A stretch of DNA of 64,000 nt. It comes from Clostridium sp. AWRP. Lineage in GTDB: Bacteria > Bacillota > Clostridia > Clostridiales > Clostridiaceae. The stretch covers positions 1,984,001 through 2,048,000 of the forward strand of contig NZ_CP029758.2 in NCBI RefSeq assembly GCF_004006395.2. Reading direction: 5' to 3'. This document shows positions 42,591 through 51,440 of the stretch, piece by piece. Position 1 is the stretch's first letter. Every line of letters begins with the position of its first letter. The notes beneath the pieces are model-generated. The model saw only the letters and a list, made by a program, of their open reading frames with translations. It was not told where the DNA came from and searched no databases. The translations under genes were made by a program, and so were the position numbers.

Positions 42591-43298
42591 ATGAACAAAA
42601 AATTAAAAATTTTGTCGTCTGTAATTTGTGGGTTAGCGTTAAGCTCAGGGATAGCGTTAACAAGTGTACAAGCTGCACCAGCAAAAATAAATGGCAATAA
42701 TGGAATCTCAATAAAGGCTATAATACCAAGCCAAAAATATTCATATTATACTACTGTTTCTGATGATATAAAGGTAAAAATAGAAGATTATATCTATAAA
42801 AATGGCGACTCGTCTACAGCAGATGGTATAAGAAATATTTTAATAAATGGCGGTGTTAATAAAACAATTGCAAATAATCTTTCTTTTAGTTTATTAGATT
42901 TGTCATATAAAAAGTGAGTTATATCATTTCCAGAAATGACTTTTGCTGGCGACATGAAAGTTTTAAGTACTGATGATGGAAAATATAATGTTATTGATGA
43001 TTGTTATCCGAATCAATCTTATTCTATTTATGTAATATTAACTCCTCAAGAGGTATCAGAATTAAGAGACAGTTATTATAATCCGCCTAAAAGTGACTTT
43101 AATTGGATAGATTATTTTACAGATCAGCTAGTTAATAAAGGAATAATTAATAGTACTACCATGGCTAGAAATGTTGCTAAAGCTATATGGCTTCATAGTC
43201 AATCTAGCTGGGATTGTCTAGCAGGCACTAATGAAAATCTTTTGATTTTACAAGGGGCAGATGAAACCATATTCGTAACGGCACGTGTAGCAAGATAG
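42591..43298 (+). pseudogene. Paralogous secreted protein broken by an in-frame TGA
   Basis: Signal peptide (MNKKLKILSSVICGLALSSGIALTSVQAA) and first half end at TGA 42915-42917. The same frame continues (VISFPEMTFAGDMKVLSTDDG...) to 43298. Together they make 235 codons and align in layout with the 229-residue protein at 40660 (repeat segments VKIEDYIYKNGDSSTADGIRNILINGGVNKTIANNL and WIDYFTDQLVNKGIINSTTMARNVAKAI). A single nonsense change is most likely. The second half has no good ribosome site. Confidence 0.65.
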
Positions 43299-43480
43299 AA
43301 ATAAAAAAATTTCAATATAAATGGAAAAAATTATAATAAAGTGATCTAGAAAAAAATATTATAAAAGGTAATTTAAAGTCTAGCAGGTTAATTATTGCTA
43401 GATTTATGTTTTTGATCCAAAATAGACAATATGTGAATATTTTGTTACAATGTAATAAAAAGTACATAAGGAGGAGAATA

Positions 43481-44101
43481 ATGAAAAAGAGAGTAATTAT
43501 AGAAATTATAGGAGCTATTTTAATTTTTATTGTTGGTTATTTTGCAGGAGATACAGTAGCTATAAATAGAATGAATAAAACTGTTGATTCAAAGGTATCC
43601 AGTGAGACGTCTGATACATCAACATCTTCTAAGCCTACTAAGCCTAAAGAAGAACAAAAACAAAAGATATATAAATTGGGTGAAGAAGGTACTTCAGGCA
43701 ACTGGGGCATAAAGGTTTTAGATGTACAGGAACTTACCACAATACAAGGAGGGGATAGCTCAGACAATAGAACTACACAACAAAAATTTATTATGGTTAA
43801 ACTTCAACTTAATAATAAATCTCAAGCAGCAGCTCAATATTCTAATGAAGAATTCATATTAGATGATACTAAAACAAAGGCACAATATAAGTCTAGTATG
43901 GAAGCTGGAGAAACAGCCAATCAAAAAGAAACTATATACAATAAAAATAGTGAGTTTGTAGGAATAAATGAAGATGTAAATCCTAATACACCTAAGCAAA
44001 CTTATGTAGTGTTTGAAGTGCCTAAAGATTTTAATATGGAAAATGGTATATTAATACACGGAGACAATGACGGAAAGGCTGTTGGATACAATATAAAATA
44101 A
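43481..44101 (+). CDS. DUF4352-type membrane-anchored protein
   Basis: 206 residues from ATG 43481 (AAGGAGGAG upstream; the earlier frame start at 43406 lacks a site). One N-terminal membrane helix (about 5-24), a Ser/Thr/Lys-rich linker (SSETSDTSTSSKPTKPKEEQ), then an immunoglobulin-like DUF4352 domain (about 75-205; KFIMVKLQLNNKSQAAAQYSNEEFILDDTK). These domains are found on extracytoplasmic proteins of unclear role. Operon with the next small membrane protein (15 bases). Confidence 0.75.
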   Translation: MKKRVIIEIIGAILIFIVGYFAGDTVAINRMNKTVDSKVSSETSDTSTSSKPTKPKEEQKQKIYKLGEEGTSGNWGIKVLDVQELTTIQGGDSSDNRTTQQKFIMVKLQLNNKSQAAAQYSNEEFILDDTKTKAQYKSSMEAGETANQKETIYNKNSEFVGINEDVNPNTPKQTYVVFEVPKDFNMENGILIHGDNDGKAVGYNIK

Positions 44102-44116
44102 GGAGGAAATAGCAAA

Positions 44117-44287
44117 ATGAAAGCTATAGGCATAATACTTATTGTAATTGGAGTTATTGGAATCATTATGGGAATTAATATGTTTGGCGATATTGGCATA
44201 GCTGCTATAGTTGGAGCTTTGGCGGCTTTAGTGTCTGGAATAGGATTTATATTATCAGATAAAAAAATGAATTCTTTATTGAAATAA
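44117..44287 (+). CDS. Small two-helix membrane protein (56 aa)
   Basis: MKAIGIILIVIGVIGIIMGI and IAAIVGALAALVSGIGFILS are two hydrophobic helices joined by a short Asn/Gly/Asp turn. AAGGAGGAAAT lies 6 bases before the ATG. It belongs to one transcript with the DUF4352 protein. Confidence 0.6.
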   Translation: MKAIGIILIVIGVIGIIMGINMFGDIGIAAIVGALAALVSGIGFILSDKKMNSLLK

Positions 44288-44359
44288 ATATATTAATAGA
44301 AAAAGGAGCATTTTTATTACTTCTTTTTCTAGATCAAGCAGTAGCTCAATAAAAGATGG

Positions 44360-44397
44360 AGCCTAGTAGGAAAATTAAGACTACTAGGCTTCATTTT
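44360..44397 (+). terminator. Terminator before the CRISPR array
   Basis: AGCCTAGTAG pairs perfectly with CTACTAGGCT (44360-44369 with 44381-44390), followed by TCATTTTATTT. It ends the DUF4352 operon and abuts the trailer end of the CRISPR array. Confidence 0.8.
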
Positions 44398-45679
44398 ATT
44401 TACGTCACATGTTAAGGTTCAACGAGATAAAGTTTGCATAGATTGTGGAACTTATTAATTTAAATACATCTCATGTTGAGGTTCAACTTGGCCTTCTGCA
44501 ACTAGCATACGTCCAGAAACTATCATTTAAATACATCTCATGTTGAGGTTCAACGATATAAAGGGGGATTGTAGTTGGACGCTTACATCTAATTTAAATA
44601 CATCTCATGTTGAGGTTCAACAAGATGCATCTTTAAACCAGTCCCAAAGAAAAGCAGATTTAAATACATCTCATGTTGAGGTTCAACTGATATAGGAGTA
44701 GAAAAACCAACAAAATGGGTAAAATTTAAATACATCTCATGTTGAGGTTCAACGCTTCCATTTATCAATAGGGCATCCACAATATATACAAATTTAAATA
44801 CATCTCATGTTGAGGTTCAACAATATTTAAAGATAATAATTTATAGGGGGTTTATAAATTTAAATACATCTCATGTTGAGGTTCAACATTATTAAAGGAT
44901 AAACCTAAATATTTAATTGGTAAATTTAAATACATCTCATGTTGAGGTTCAACGAAAATAGCAGTAATTACGATGCTTGTGGAAGTGGATTTAAATACAT
45001 CTCATGTTGAGGTTCAACATTTAAAAATTATGAACAAATGGAAGAATATGCAGAATTTAAATACATCTCATGTTGAGGTTCAACTCATTTCATCTAATAT
45101 TTCATTTGTTGCCAACAATGATTTAAATACATCTCATGTTGAGGTTCAACTTCTTTGTTCTTCTTCGCTCTTTACATTTAATATGCATTTAAATACATCT
45201 CATGTTGAGGTTCAACGTGCATCTCGGTTTATGCGATATTTTCTAGCTAATTGATTTAAATACATCTCATGTTGAGGTTCAACGGTGTTCTTCCATGTAA
45301 TCAACTCCTATCTATCCAATTTAAATACATCTCATGTTGAGGTTCAACTACTTGGATTATTAAACTTTATAGTAAATTTTTCATATTTAAATACATCTCA
45401 TGTTGAGGTTCAACTTCATTTGAAGATTGCTTCATTAATTTTGAAGATTGATTTAAATACATCTCATGTTGAGGTTCAACTTTATTCAAATTGTCAATAG
45501 GGAAGGAGGAATTTTAATTTAAATACATCTCATGTTGAGGTTCAACCGGTAAGAAAAAGGTTTAAGAAAGTAGGGCAAAGATAATTTAAATACATCTCAT
45601 GTTGAGGTTCAACCCATACTTTCCATGTACGCCCCTTTTACCACGGTGGATTTAAATACATCTCATGTTGAGGTTCAAC
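44393..45679 (-). CRISPR. CRISPR array, 20 repeats / 19 spacers, transcribed on the minus strand
   Basis: 19 identical 30-bp repeats (plus-strand ATTTAAAT...GTTCAAC) start at 44458, 44525, 44592, 44658, 44724, 44792, 44858, 44924, 44989, 45055, 45121, 45187, 45254, 45319, 45385, 45451, 45517, 45584 and 45650. A degenerate repeat (6 mismatches) lies at 44393-44422. Spacers are 35-38 bp. The minus-strand repeat begins GTTGAACC and ends ATTTAAAT, as in clostridial type I-B arrays. The degenerate left repeat marks the old (trailer) end, so the leader is on the right. ORFs through the array are artefacts. Confidence 0.97.
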
Positions 45680-46011
45680 CTGTGTAAAATAGCCATTTCT
45701 TGTTTCTATTATAATCCTAAAAGTATTGATAATAAAGAGTTTATCTAAAATTTTTCCAACCGTTTTCTAATTTCTAAAATTATAATAAAAAAAGTACCCT
45801 AAGTTGTTATATAGTAAGGACTTAAGCTACATTTAGATATCAATGAGGTTGGAAAAATATTATACCATAAATACAAAAGAAGCCGTTAAAAAGGGTAGAT
45901 CAATTATAATCACACACCATAATTTGTGGACTAGATGTGAATTTTGTTAATTTTTAATGTATTGTGCGTAATATAGATTAGTTGCCATGTAAATTACCAC
46001 ATAATAAATAT
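45680..46011 (-). promoter_or_regulatory. Probable CRISPR leader
   Basis: AT-rich non-coding DNA next to the last perfect repeat on the side opposite the degenerate one. It contains an inverted pair TTTTTCCAACC/GGTTGGAAAAA (about 45756 and 45847). No gene and no cas gene is visible here; adaptation and crRNA promoter functions are inferred from position. Confidence 0.6.
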
Positions 46012-46023
46012 GAGGTGGTAAAA

Positions 46024-46623
46024 ATGATAACTGAGAGAGACAAAAGAATTTTGAAATGGATTGAAAATTTTAACAGTATAACTATAGATCAGTGTAGTAA
46101 ATTATTTTTTTCTACAAGTAAGATGAGTTATGATTTGGCAAGAAAGAGGTTAAGATACCTTAATCGAGAGGGGGCAATAAAAAGATATAGGAAAGATCCT
46201 AAAAGTGAGACTGTATATTTTATGGACAAGAGGCTTAAAGTTCATGACCTTAAGATATTGGATGTTATTGTAGCTCTGCAGCAATTTAACACAACTACAA
46301 ATGAAATTATACTTCAAAATAAGATACAAATTAATCAATTTATAAGTTATATAGTTGATGCAACTATTGTTATAGGCAATGACTATCCTATTCTCATAGA
46401 AGTAGATTATACTCACTATACCAATGATAAGAAGATTATTAATATAATTAATCATTTGGAGGGTAAACATAACAGAAAATATGTATTTTTAATAGTTAGA
46501 CAAACTATAGAAGAAGTTTCAGTAGAAAACGTAGGGATGAAGAGTAAATTAGTTTTAGTTAATTGGAAGTTTAACAGTTCCGATAAGTTACTTCGCTCCC
46601 TCCGGTCGCTATTGGAACCATAA
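46024..46623 (+). CDS. Replication-relaxation-type winged-helix protein
   Basis: 199 residues from ATG 46024 (GAGGTGG 6 bases upstream). The N-terminal winged helix (MITERDKRILKWIENFNSITIDQCSKLFFSTSKMSYDLARKRLRYLNREGAIKR, 1-55) and nuclease-like beta core (IVDATIVIGNDYPILIEVDYTHYTNDKKI) fit the Replic_Relax group found on plasmids and conjugative elements. The last 40 bases (CTTCGCTCCCTCCGGTCGC) are far richer in GC than the gene, so the end may be altered. Its partners are missing, so it may be a leftover of a mobile element. Confidence 0.65.
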   Translation: MITERDKRILKWIENFNSITIDQCSKLFFSTSKMSYDLARKRLRYLNREGAIKRYRKDPKSETVYFMDKRLKVHDLKILDVIVALQQFNTTTNEIILQNKIQINQFISYIVDATIVIGNDYPILIEVDYTHYTNDKKIINIINHLEGKHNRKYVFLIVRQTIEEVSVENVGMKSKLVLVNWKFNSSDKLLRSLRSLLEP

Positions 46624-47025
46624 ATATAAGCAATAAAGCCTATTTAGAATATACCTATTGTACCGATTAGGACGGTATGCTTGATAGGTATAGCTTACAG
46701 GTATTAGTAATAGAAAATATTATATGCAATTCTACATAGTAGAAACATAAATTTAGTACTATTTTTAGATTCTTTTAGATATTGTTAAAATACACAAAAA
46801 AATACATGAAAAAATTATGGAAGAAAGAAGGAATAAATGTGGAATTTTTACGTTAAAAAGAGTGATAACATAGAAACATGAAAAGTGAGATGACAATTAT
46901 AAAAAGAGGTGAGAGAACCTATTTGTCTATAGATAATATTTTGATTGCATGGTATTGCTAATGAAAATAAAATATAATTTGCAAAATTTACTTTATTACT
47001 ATTTTTTACAAAGTCTTAGGAGGGG
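46624..47025. other. Gap with a nested hairpin
   Basis: Outer ATACCTAT/ATAGGTAT (46651-46658 with 46684-46691) and inner TACCG/CGGTA (46661-46665 with 46673-46677) can form a cruciform or RNA hairpin. There is no T-run. The rest shows no gene with a ribosome site. Confidence 0.4.
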
Positions 47026-47178
47026 ATGGATTTGAAGTTAGAAAAAGCTTTTTTAGAAATAATGGAGGAAGATTCAAAAGATATGAAGAAAGTTGAATTA
47101 GATGAATGTACTAATAAAATTAATACATTAGAGGATAATATTAAGGCATTTACTTCAGAAGCAACCCTTTTAATTTAA
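47026..47178 (+). CDS. Small acidic helical protein (48-50 aa)
   Basis: MDLKLEKAFLEIMEEDSKDM..., 50 residues. AGGAGGGG touches the ATG, while the in-frame TTG at 47032 has ideal spacing, so the start may be there (48 residues). No family recognised. The last codons form the left arm of a terminator hairpin. Confidence 0.5.
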   Translation: MDLKLEKAFLEIMEEDSKDMKKVELDECTNKINTLEDNIKAFTSEATLLI

Positions 47179-47190
47179 AGAGTTGCTTCT
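47157..47190. terminator. Terminator between converging genes
   Basis: AGAAGCAAC pairs perfectly with GTTGCTTCT (47157-47165 with 47182-47190). It lies between the small plus-strand gene and the minus-strand XRE fragment and can serve either side, though the T-run is short. Confidence 0.6.
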
Positions 47191-47196
47191 AATCAT

Positions 47197-47650
47197 TTAA
47201 GTATTTAAATACGGTTTTAACTTTTCATAATGAAATCTATCAATAGCACCGCCATTTTCCCAATTTTTAAATGATCTATAATCAATTCCTGTAAGCTTTC
47301 CAGCTTGCCAATAGGATAGATTGTTCTTAATTCTCCAGTTTTTTATCATATTACTATAATCAGAAAATATAAATTTATAGTAATTATCATAGTAATATTC
47401 TATAGGCATATTTAAAACTTTAGATATTTTTGTTAATATATTAGTAGAAGGAAAACACATTCCGGATTCATAGTCTTGTATGGTTGAGTGATTAACACTT
47501 ATTAGTTTCCCTAATTGACTTTGTGATAAGTTTTTAATCAATCTACTTTTTTCTATGCGATTGCCAATTGTTTTCTCATCAAAGTTTTTATATAATTCCC
47601 CATAAAGGTTGATTATAACCTGTTGTACAGTGATTGCACTTTGGTACAAC
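47197..47650 (-). pseudogene. XRE-type DNA-binding protein, 5' end lost at a breakpoint
   Basis: Two helix-turn-helix units: IGNRIEKSRLIKNLSQSQLGKLISVNHSTIQDYESG (classic XRE) and a second one, MIKNWRIKNNLSYWQAGKLTGIDYRSFKNWENGG. There is no in-frame ATG, GTG or TTG between the palindrome at 47622-47650 and the first helix; the open frame only continues into the oxidoreductase remnant in the wrong frame. The native start therefore seems lost. A rare start codon is possible. Confidence 0.6.
47622..47650. repeat. Palindrome at a genome breakpoint
   Basis: GTTGTAC-A-GTG-ATTG-CAC-TTTG-GTACAAC: arms of 7 bp plus an inner 3-bp pair. It ends 1 base before homology to the oxidoreductase stops (47652), so it may be a recombinase site or element end. 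No second copy was seen in the window. Confidence 0.5.
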
Positions 47651-47651
47651 G

Positions 47652-48398
47652 AGCTTCTGTGTGACCTACAAAGAGACCACTTTTTTCTCCGCCGCAAAAT
47701 AAATTATCTATGCCATTTACTTTTAAGTCCACAGAAACGGGTGCTATGGAAAGATATCTTATAGAATTTCCTTTGCCCCCGGAATATGGATCTATAAATT
47801 TGACATTTTCTAGTCCTTGTATTTTACGTAACTTTTCTAAAGGATAATAGGATGTCATTAACTTTACGTGCCCTGTATCTAGAAGTATTACATTTTGTGC
47901 AAACTCTTTTAAAGCATACTGCTGGCATACTTTAGCCTTTAATTTATCCATATTTACATCTTCTTCTGGAACTTTAAGTACTACTGCACCTTTTTCTTCA
48001 ATTTCATGTAAGAGATTTTTATCTATAGTATCTTTAGCAAGTTTACAGGAACCGCTGAAAGCTCCATAAGTTCCATCTAATCTCTCGCCGTGAAGATCTT
48101 CTACTCCAGCACATTTGCTTATGCTTATCCTAGGGCCGAAGGAAGGGCATCTAAGTATGCACATGGAACAGCCATTACCATATTTTATACAGTTTCCCAT
48201 AGGACCTGTGGAACCTGTAGTTTCAACAAAGGCATCTGCTTCTTCATAATCTCCATTTGAGGTATATATGCCTTTTATTTTAGTTCCTTCCATTTTTACG
48301 TCCACTACTCTTGATATTAGTTTTAACTTTATGCCTTTACTTAAAATATATTTTCTAACAGCTGGTTCGATTTTATTTACATCATAGAGCCAAGCATG
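47652..48398 (-). pseudogene. Middle part of an interrupted FAD-dependent oxidoreductase
   Basis: The frame reads HAWLYDVNKIEPAVRKYILS...RVVDVKMEGTKIKGIY...ADAFVETTGSTGPMGNC...CSMCILRCPSFGPR...LFCGGEKSGLFVGHTEA and then runs into foreign codons. It is the continuation of the 51468-51725 fragment (86 codons) after 3.07 kb of inserted DNA; the join at CATGCT is in frame. The Cys pairs CSMCILRC may bind an Fe-S cluster. The C-terminal FAD-binding end is missing. GTG 48305 is not a real start. Confidence 0.8.
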
Positions 48399-48425
48399 AA
48401 CATGGTTTATAGTATTGCAGCAGGT

Positions 48426-50060
48426 TTAGAAAATACTATGATGAATCTTGTGTGTTTTTTCACTTCCCCATAGGTAAACATCAATATCACCTGTAGTACC
48501 ATTCCAGTAGATTTTGTCAATTATGTTTTCTAAAATATGTCTTTTAATTGATACATCCTTTATTATGGAAAAGTATGAATTAAAATCTTCTAAGTTTTTC
48601 TCTATTATATCGAGGGCTATATTTTTATCTACATTTTCTTCTTCAATATTTTTAGATTTGTCTAATTTCAAATTTAAATCCTTTATTGTTTTTGCTAAGT
48701 TTTCTATTTTATTTAGGATAAATTTAGAAGCAGGGGAGTCATCTACATTTATATTTGATAATTGTTGTAATAATGTATTCATTTGGTTATTTTTATCTTG
48801 AATTTCTCTTTTTAGTATTTCAATAAAATTATTTTTAATAGAGGAAGTTGATTCATTTTTATGACATTGTAGTTCTTTTAAAAGCTTATTTATGCTTAGT
48901 CCTTTAATATTTTCAGCAATAGCTTTTTCAATTTTTGGACCGTTGGCATTAGGGTTAGCACATCTGCTTTTTCCAGAATGGGCTTTCATTGTACACACAT
49001 AATAGTAAATTCTTTCATTCCCATTTTTTTTAGGCCTTCCATAAGAGACACGCATGGGTGCACCACACAAAGCACATTTTAATATTCCAGATAATAAAGA
49101 TTTTTTAGATGTTCCCTGTCTTGGATTGGATTTCCTTTTATTTTTATCTAATTGAAATTGTACTTCTAACCAGGTAGTACTTTCAATAATTCCTTTATGT
49201 TTGGCAACTGCAGCAATCCACTCACTTGTATTTCTAGTCATATATTTTGAATTGCGTTTATTATATGTAATAATTCCATTGCCATTAGGTATGCCGCAGG
49301 TAGTTATACCTAAGCCTTTTAAATATTTAAAAACCGAATTATCTGATTTGACATAAACGGGATTTCTAAGAATATCATTTATTGACATAGATGAAAAGTC
49401 TCCATCATTTTTCCCTTTTATGTTATTAGTAAGTAGATATTTAAGAACTAAGGATATAGAACAAAATTCCATGTATTTACTATATATCAATTTGACCTTA
49501 TCCAATTCTTTTTTTATAGGAGAAAGTTTATGCATAAATTTTTGTTTCATTTCAGAGTTATAATAAGTTACTTTCTTAGAATTGAAACCAAGGGGAGTTT
49601 GACCTCCAAGCCAGCGGCCGGATTTTGAAAGTTCTAACATATTGTCTCGAACACGTTCTGCAATAGTTTCTCGCTCTAACTGTGCAAAAACAGAAGCTAT
49701 ATATACCATGGCTTTACCCATAGGGGTGCTTGTATCAAACTGCTCTTTTACACTTACAAAAGATATATTGTGTTTCTGTAATAATTCTAATGTATTAGAA
49801 AAATCAGCAACGTTTCTACTAATTCTGTCTAACCTGTAACATATTAAAAAATTAAATTTTTCTTTCCTAGCATCCGTTAAAAGTTCTTGAAATCTAGGCC
49901 TATTTGTATTGCCGCCAGAAAAACCCTCATCTTCATATATTATAAAACTGCTTATTTTCAAATTGTTATTGGCATATTCTTTGCATATTTGCACCTGATT
50001 TTCTATAGACTCACCTTTGCACGTAAACGTGGATTTCCTGCTGTATACAGCTGCTATCAT
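48426..50060 (-). CDS. Large serine recombinase (integrase)
   Basis: 544 residues. The catalytic domain has Ser7 in AVYSRKST, YEDEGFSGGNTNRPRFQELL, ICYRLDRISRN and TPMGKAMVYIASVFAQLERETIAERVRDN. The recombinase domain and zinc ribbon (CALCGAPMRVSYG...YYYVCTMKAHSGKSRCANPN, about 335-375) follow, then a coiled coil (about 420-480). It exchanges strands at short att cores with a 2-bp overlap, in keeping with the CATGCT found at both ends of the element. Confidence 0.95.
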   Translation of the reverse strand: MIAAVYSRKSTFTCKGESIENQVQICKEYANNNLKISSFIIYEDEGFSGGNTNRPRFQELLTDARKEKFNFLICYRLDRISRNVADFSNTLELLQKHNISFVSVKEQFDTSTPMGKAMVYIASVFAQLERETIAERVRDNMLELSKSGRWLGGQTPLGFNSKKVTYYNSEMKQKFMHKLSPIKKELDKVKLIYSKYMEFCSISLVLKYLLTNNIKGKNDGDFSSMSINDILRNPVYVKSDNSVFKYLKGLGITTCGIPNGNGIITYNKRNSKYMTRNTSEWIAAVAKHKGIIESTTWLEVQFQLDKNKRKSNPRQGTSKKSLLSGILKCALCGAPMRVSYGRPKKNGNERIYYYVCTMKAHSGKSRCANPNANGPKIEKAIAENIKGLSINKLLKELQCHKNESTSSIKNNFIEILKREIQDKNNQMNTLLQQLSNINVDDSPASKFILNKIENLAKTIKDLNLKLDKSKNIEEENVDKNIALDIIEKNLEDFNSYFSIIKDVSIKRHILENIIDKIYWNGTTGDIDVYLWGSEKTHKIHHSIF

Positions 50061-50228
50061 TTTTTAAAATCACATCCTCAAAAATTAATATAGTCCTATA
50101 TTAAATTACATGGCTTTAATTAACTTTTTATTCCTTTTTAAATTAAAAATTTTCATCACACAATAAGTTGAGATGCATATAATATCGTAGGTAAATATGC
50201 TTAAAAAATAGCTGGGAGATATTGTTTT

Positions 50229-50402
50229 ATGGCCAAGCCAATAAAAGTAAGAATGCATTATTCAAAAGACCCTAAAATAATGGATGAACTGGAAACAAGA
50301 AAGGCGAGAGCTTTTGCAAGAGCACTTATAAGCAAATTATGTGTTGAACAAATAGATGAACTCATAAAAACACTAAAAGAAAGACAAACATGGAAGAAAT
50401 AA
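50229..50402 (+). CDS. Hypothetical small protein of the element (57 aa)
   Basis: MAKPIKVRMHYSKDPKIMDEL... helical and basic, with RKARAFARALISKLCVEQIDELIKTLKER. GGGAGA lies 11 bases upstream. Divergent from the recombinase. No family recognised. Confidence 0.5.
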   Translation: MAKPIKVRMHYSKDPKIMDELETRKARAFARALISKLCVEQIDELIKTLKERQTWKK

Positions 50403-50483
50403 ATAAGTATAGACATATTGAAAACCATTCAAACTAAAATTAAAAATATAAAAAAATGAGTGTACCTTCGAAGGAGGTATAAT

Positions 50484-50609
50484 ATGGAAAACAAAACTAA
50501 AATGAGATTTGAAAATATAGAGCAGAGAGATAAACAGTTAAAAGAGTTTAGAACTATAAAGTATATTATAGATAAGAAAAATCCTTTAATAGTATGGATA
50601 TATATTTAA
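50484..50609 (+). CDS. Hypothetical small protein of the element (41 aa)
   Basis: MENKTKMRFENIEQRDKQLK..., 41 residues with a hydrophobic end (NPLIVWIYI). A strong AAGGAGGT lies 5 bases before the ATG. It precedes the Rad52-like gene by 16 bases, so they form one operon. No family recognised. Confidence 0.5.
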   Translation: MENKTKMRFENIEQRDKQLKEFRTIKYIIDKKNPLIVWIYI

Positions 50610-50625
50610 AAGGAGGTACAGCAAT

Positions 50626-51348
50626 ATGAATAAGGAGGTACGACTTTTAAAAGCAGATGAAATTGAAATAAGGGTACAGAGCTTAAAGAAGACTCCAAAT
50701 GGTGTAGGATGTGTTTTGCTCTTATATAAGGATGCAAGAGTTGATATGAAAATACTTGATGAAACGTTTGGAATGACAGGGTGGAAAAGAACCCATGAAT
50801 TTATAAATGGAAGATTATTTTGTAATATAGATATTTGGGATGATGAAAAAAAACAGTGGATTAGAAAGCAAGATGTGGGAGTAGAAAGTTATACGGAAAA
50901 AGAAAAGGGTCAAGCTAGTGACAGTTTTAAAAGGGCAGGATTTAATATTGGAATAGGAAGAGAACTTTATACAGCTCCTTTTATATGGATCAGTTTACAA
51001 CAGGGAGAATTTGCTGAAAAGGATGGTAAAGTTACTTTGTCACAAAGGGTTCATTTTCAAGTTAAGTCAATAGGATACAATAAGAATAGGGAAATCAATC
51101 AGTTGGAAATTCAAGATAATTATTATAGATTGAGATATTCTTTAGGAAAGGCTGCGGGTGATCAGAGTAAAATAGCTATTATGGATAATAAAGAGGTAAT
51201 AAATAAAAATGAACTTCACTGTGAAAAATGTGGAAACATCATATCGGAAAAAGTAGCAGATTATAGCAATAAAAAATTTGGGAAAATGTTGTGTATGAAT
51301 TGTCAGGTAAATATAAAAGGTGCCCGAATTTTAAGTAAGGTCAAATAA
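50626..51348 (+). CDS. Rad52/22-like single-strand annealing protein
   Basis: 240 residues. KTPNGVGCVLLLYKDARVDMKILDETFGMTGWKRTHEFINGRLFCNIDIWDDEKKQWIRKQDVGVES (about 20-86) with QASDSFKRAGFNIGIGRELYTAPFIW matches the phage Rad52/22 annealing fold. A C-terminal zinc ribbon CEKCG...CMNCQ (about 193-223) is added. Such proteins anneal complementary strands in phage recombination. RBS AAGGAGGT. No partner exonuclease is present. Confidence 0.8.
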   Translation: MNKEVRLLKADEIEIRVQSLKKTPNGVGCVLLLYKDARVDMKILDETFGMTGWKRTHEFINGRLFCNIDIWDDEKKQWIRKQDVGVESYTEKEKGQASDSFKRAGFNIGIGRELYTAPFIWISLQQGEFAEKDGKVTLSQRVHFQVKSIGYNKNREINQLEIQDNYYRLRYSLGKAAGDQSKIAIMDNKEVINKNELHCEKCGNIISEKVADYSNKKFGKMLCMNCQVNIKGARILSKVK

Positions 51349-51440
51349 ACAGGGTTCTTGAAATCAGATGAATACTTATTGTAAACATGTCGAAACATCT
51401 TGGAAATATGACGTTTTGGCATGTTACTTTTATTTGAATT

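Noticed and set aside
42915..42939. Selenocysteine recoding at the TGA of the secreted paralogue
   Set aside because: A hairpin follows, but it lacks the usual bacterial SECIS loop bases, the protein is not a redox enzyme, and the intact paralogue shows no Cys at this place. Nonsense mutation is simpler.
44589..45500. Open reading frames through the repeat region (about 63-93 codons on both strands)
   Set aside because: They are read-through of the CRISPR repeats (repeated LNTSHVEVQ or VEPQHEMYLN) and have no ribosome sites.
44423..45649. Self-targeting spacers against the prophage
   Set aside because: Reading the 19 spacers against the prophage by eye gave no convincing match on either strand; a proper search would be needed to exclude weak ones.
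47613..48305. Complete oxidoreductase gene starting at GTG 48305
   Set aside because: The same frame extends upstream to 48398 with family-typical sequence and joins the 51,468-51,725 fragment; the GTG has no ribosome site.
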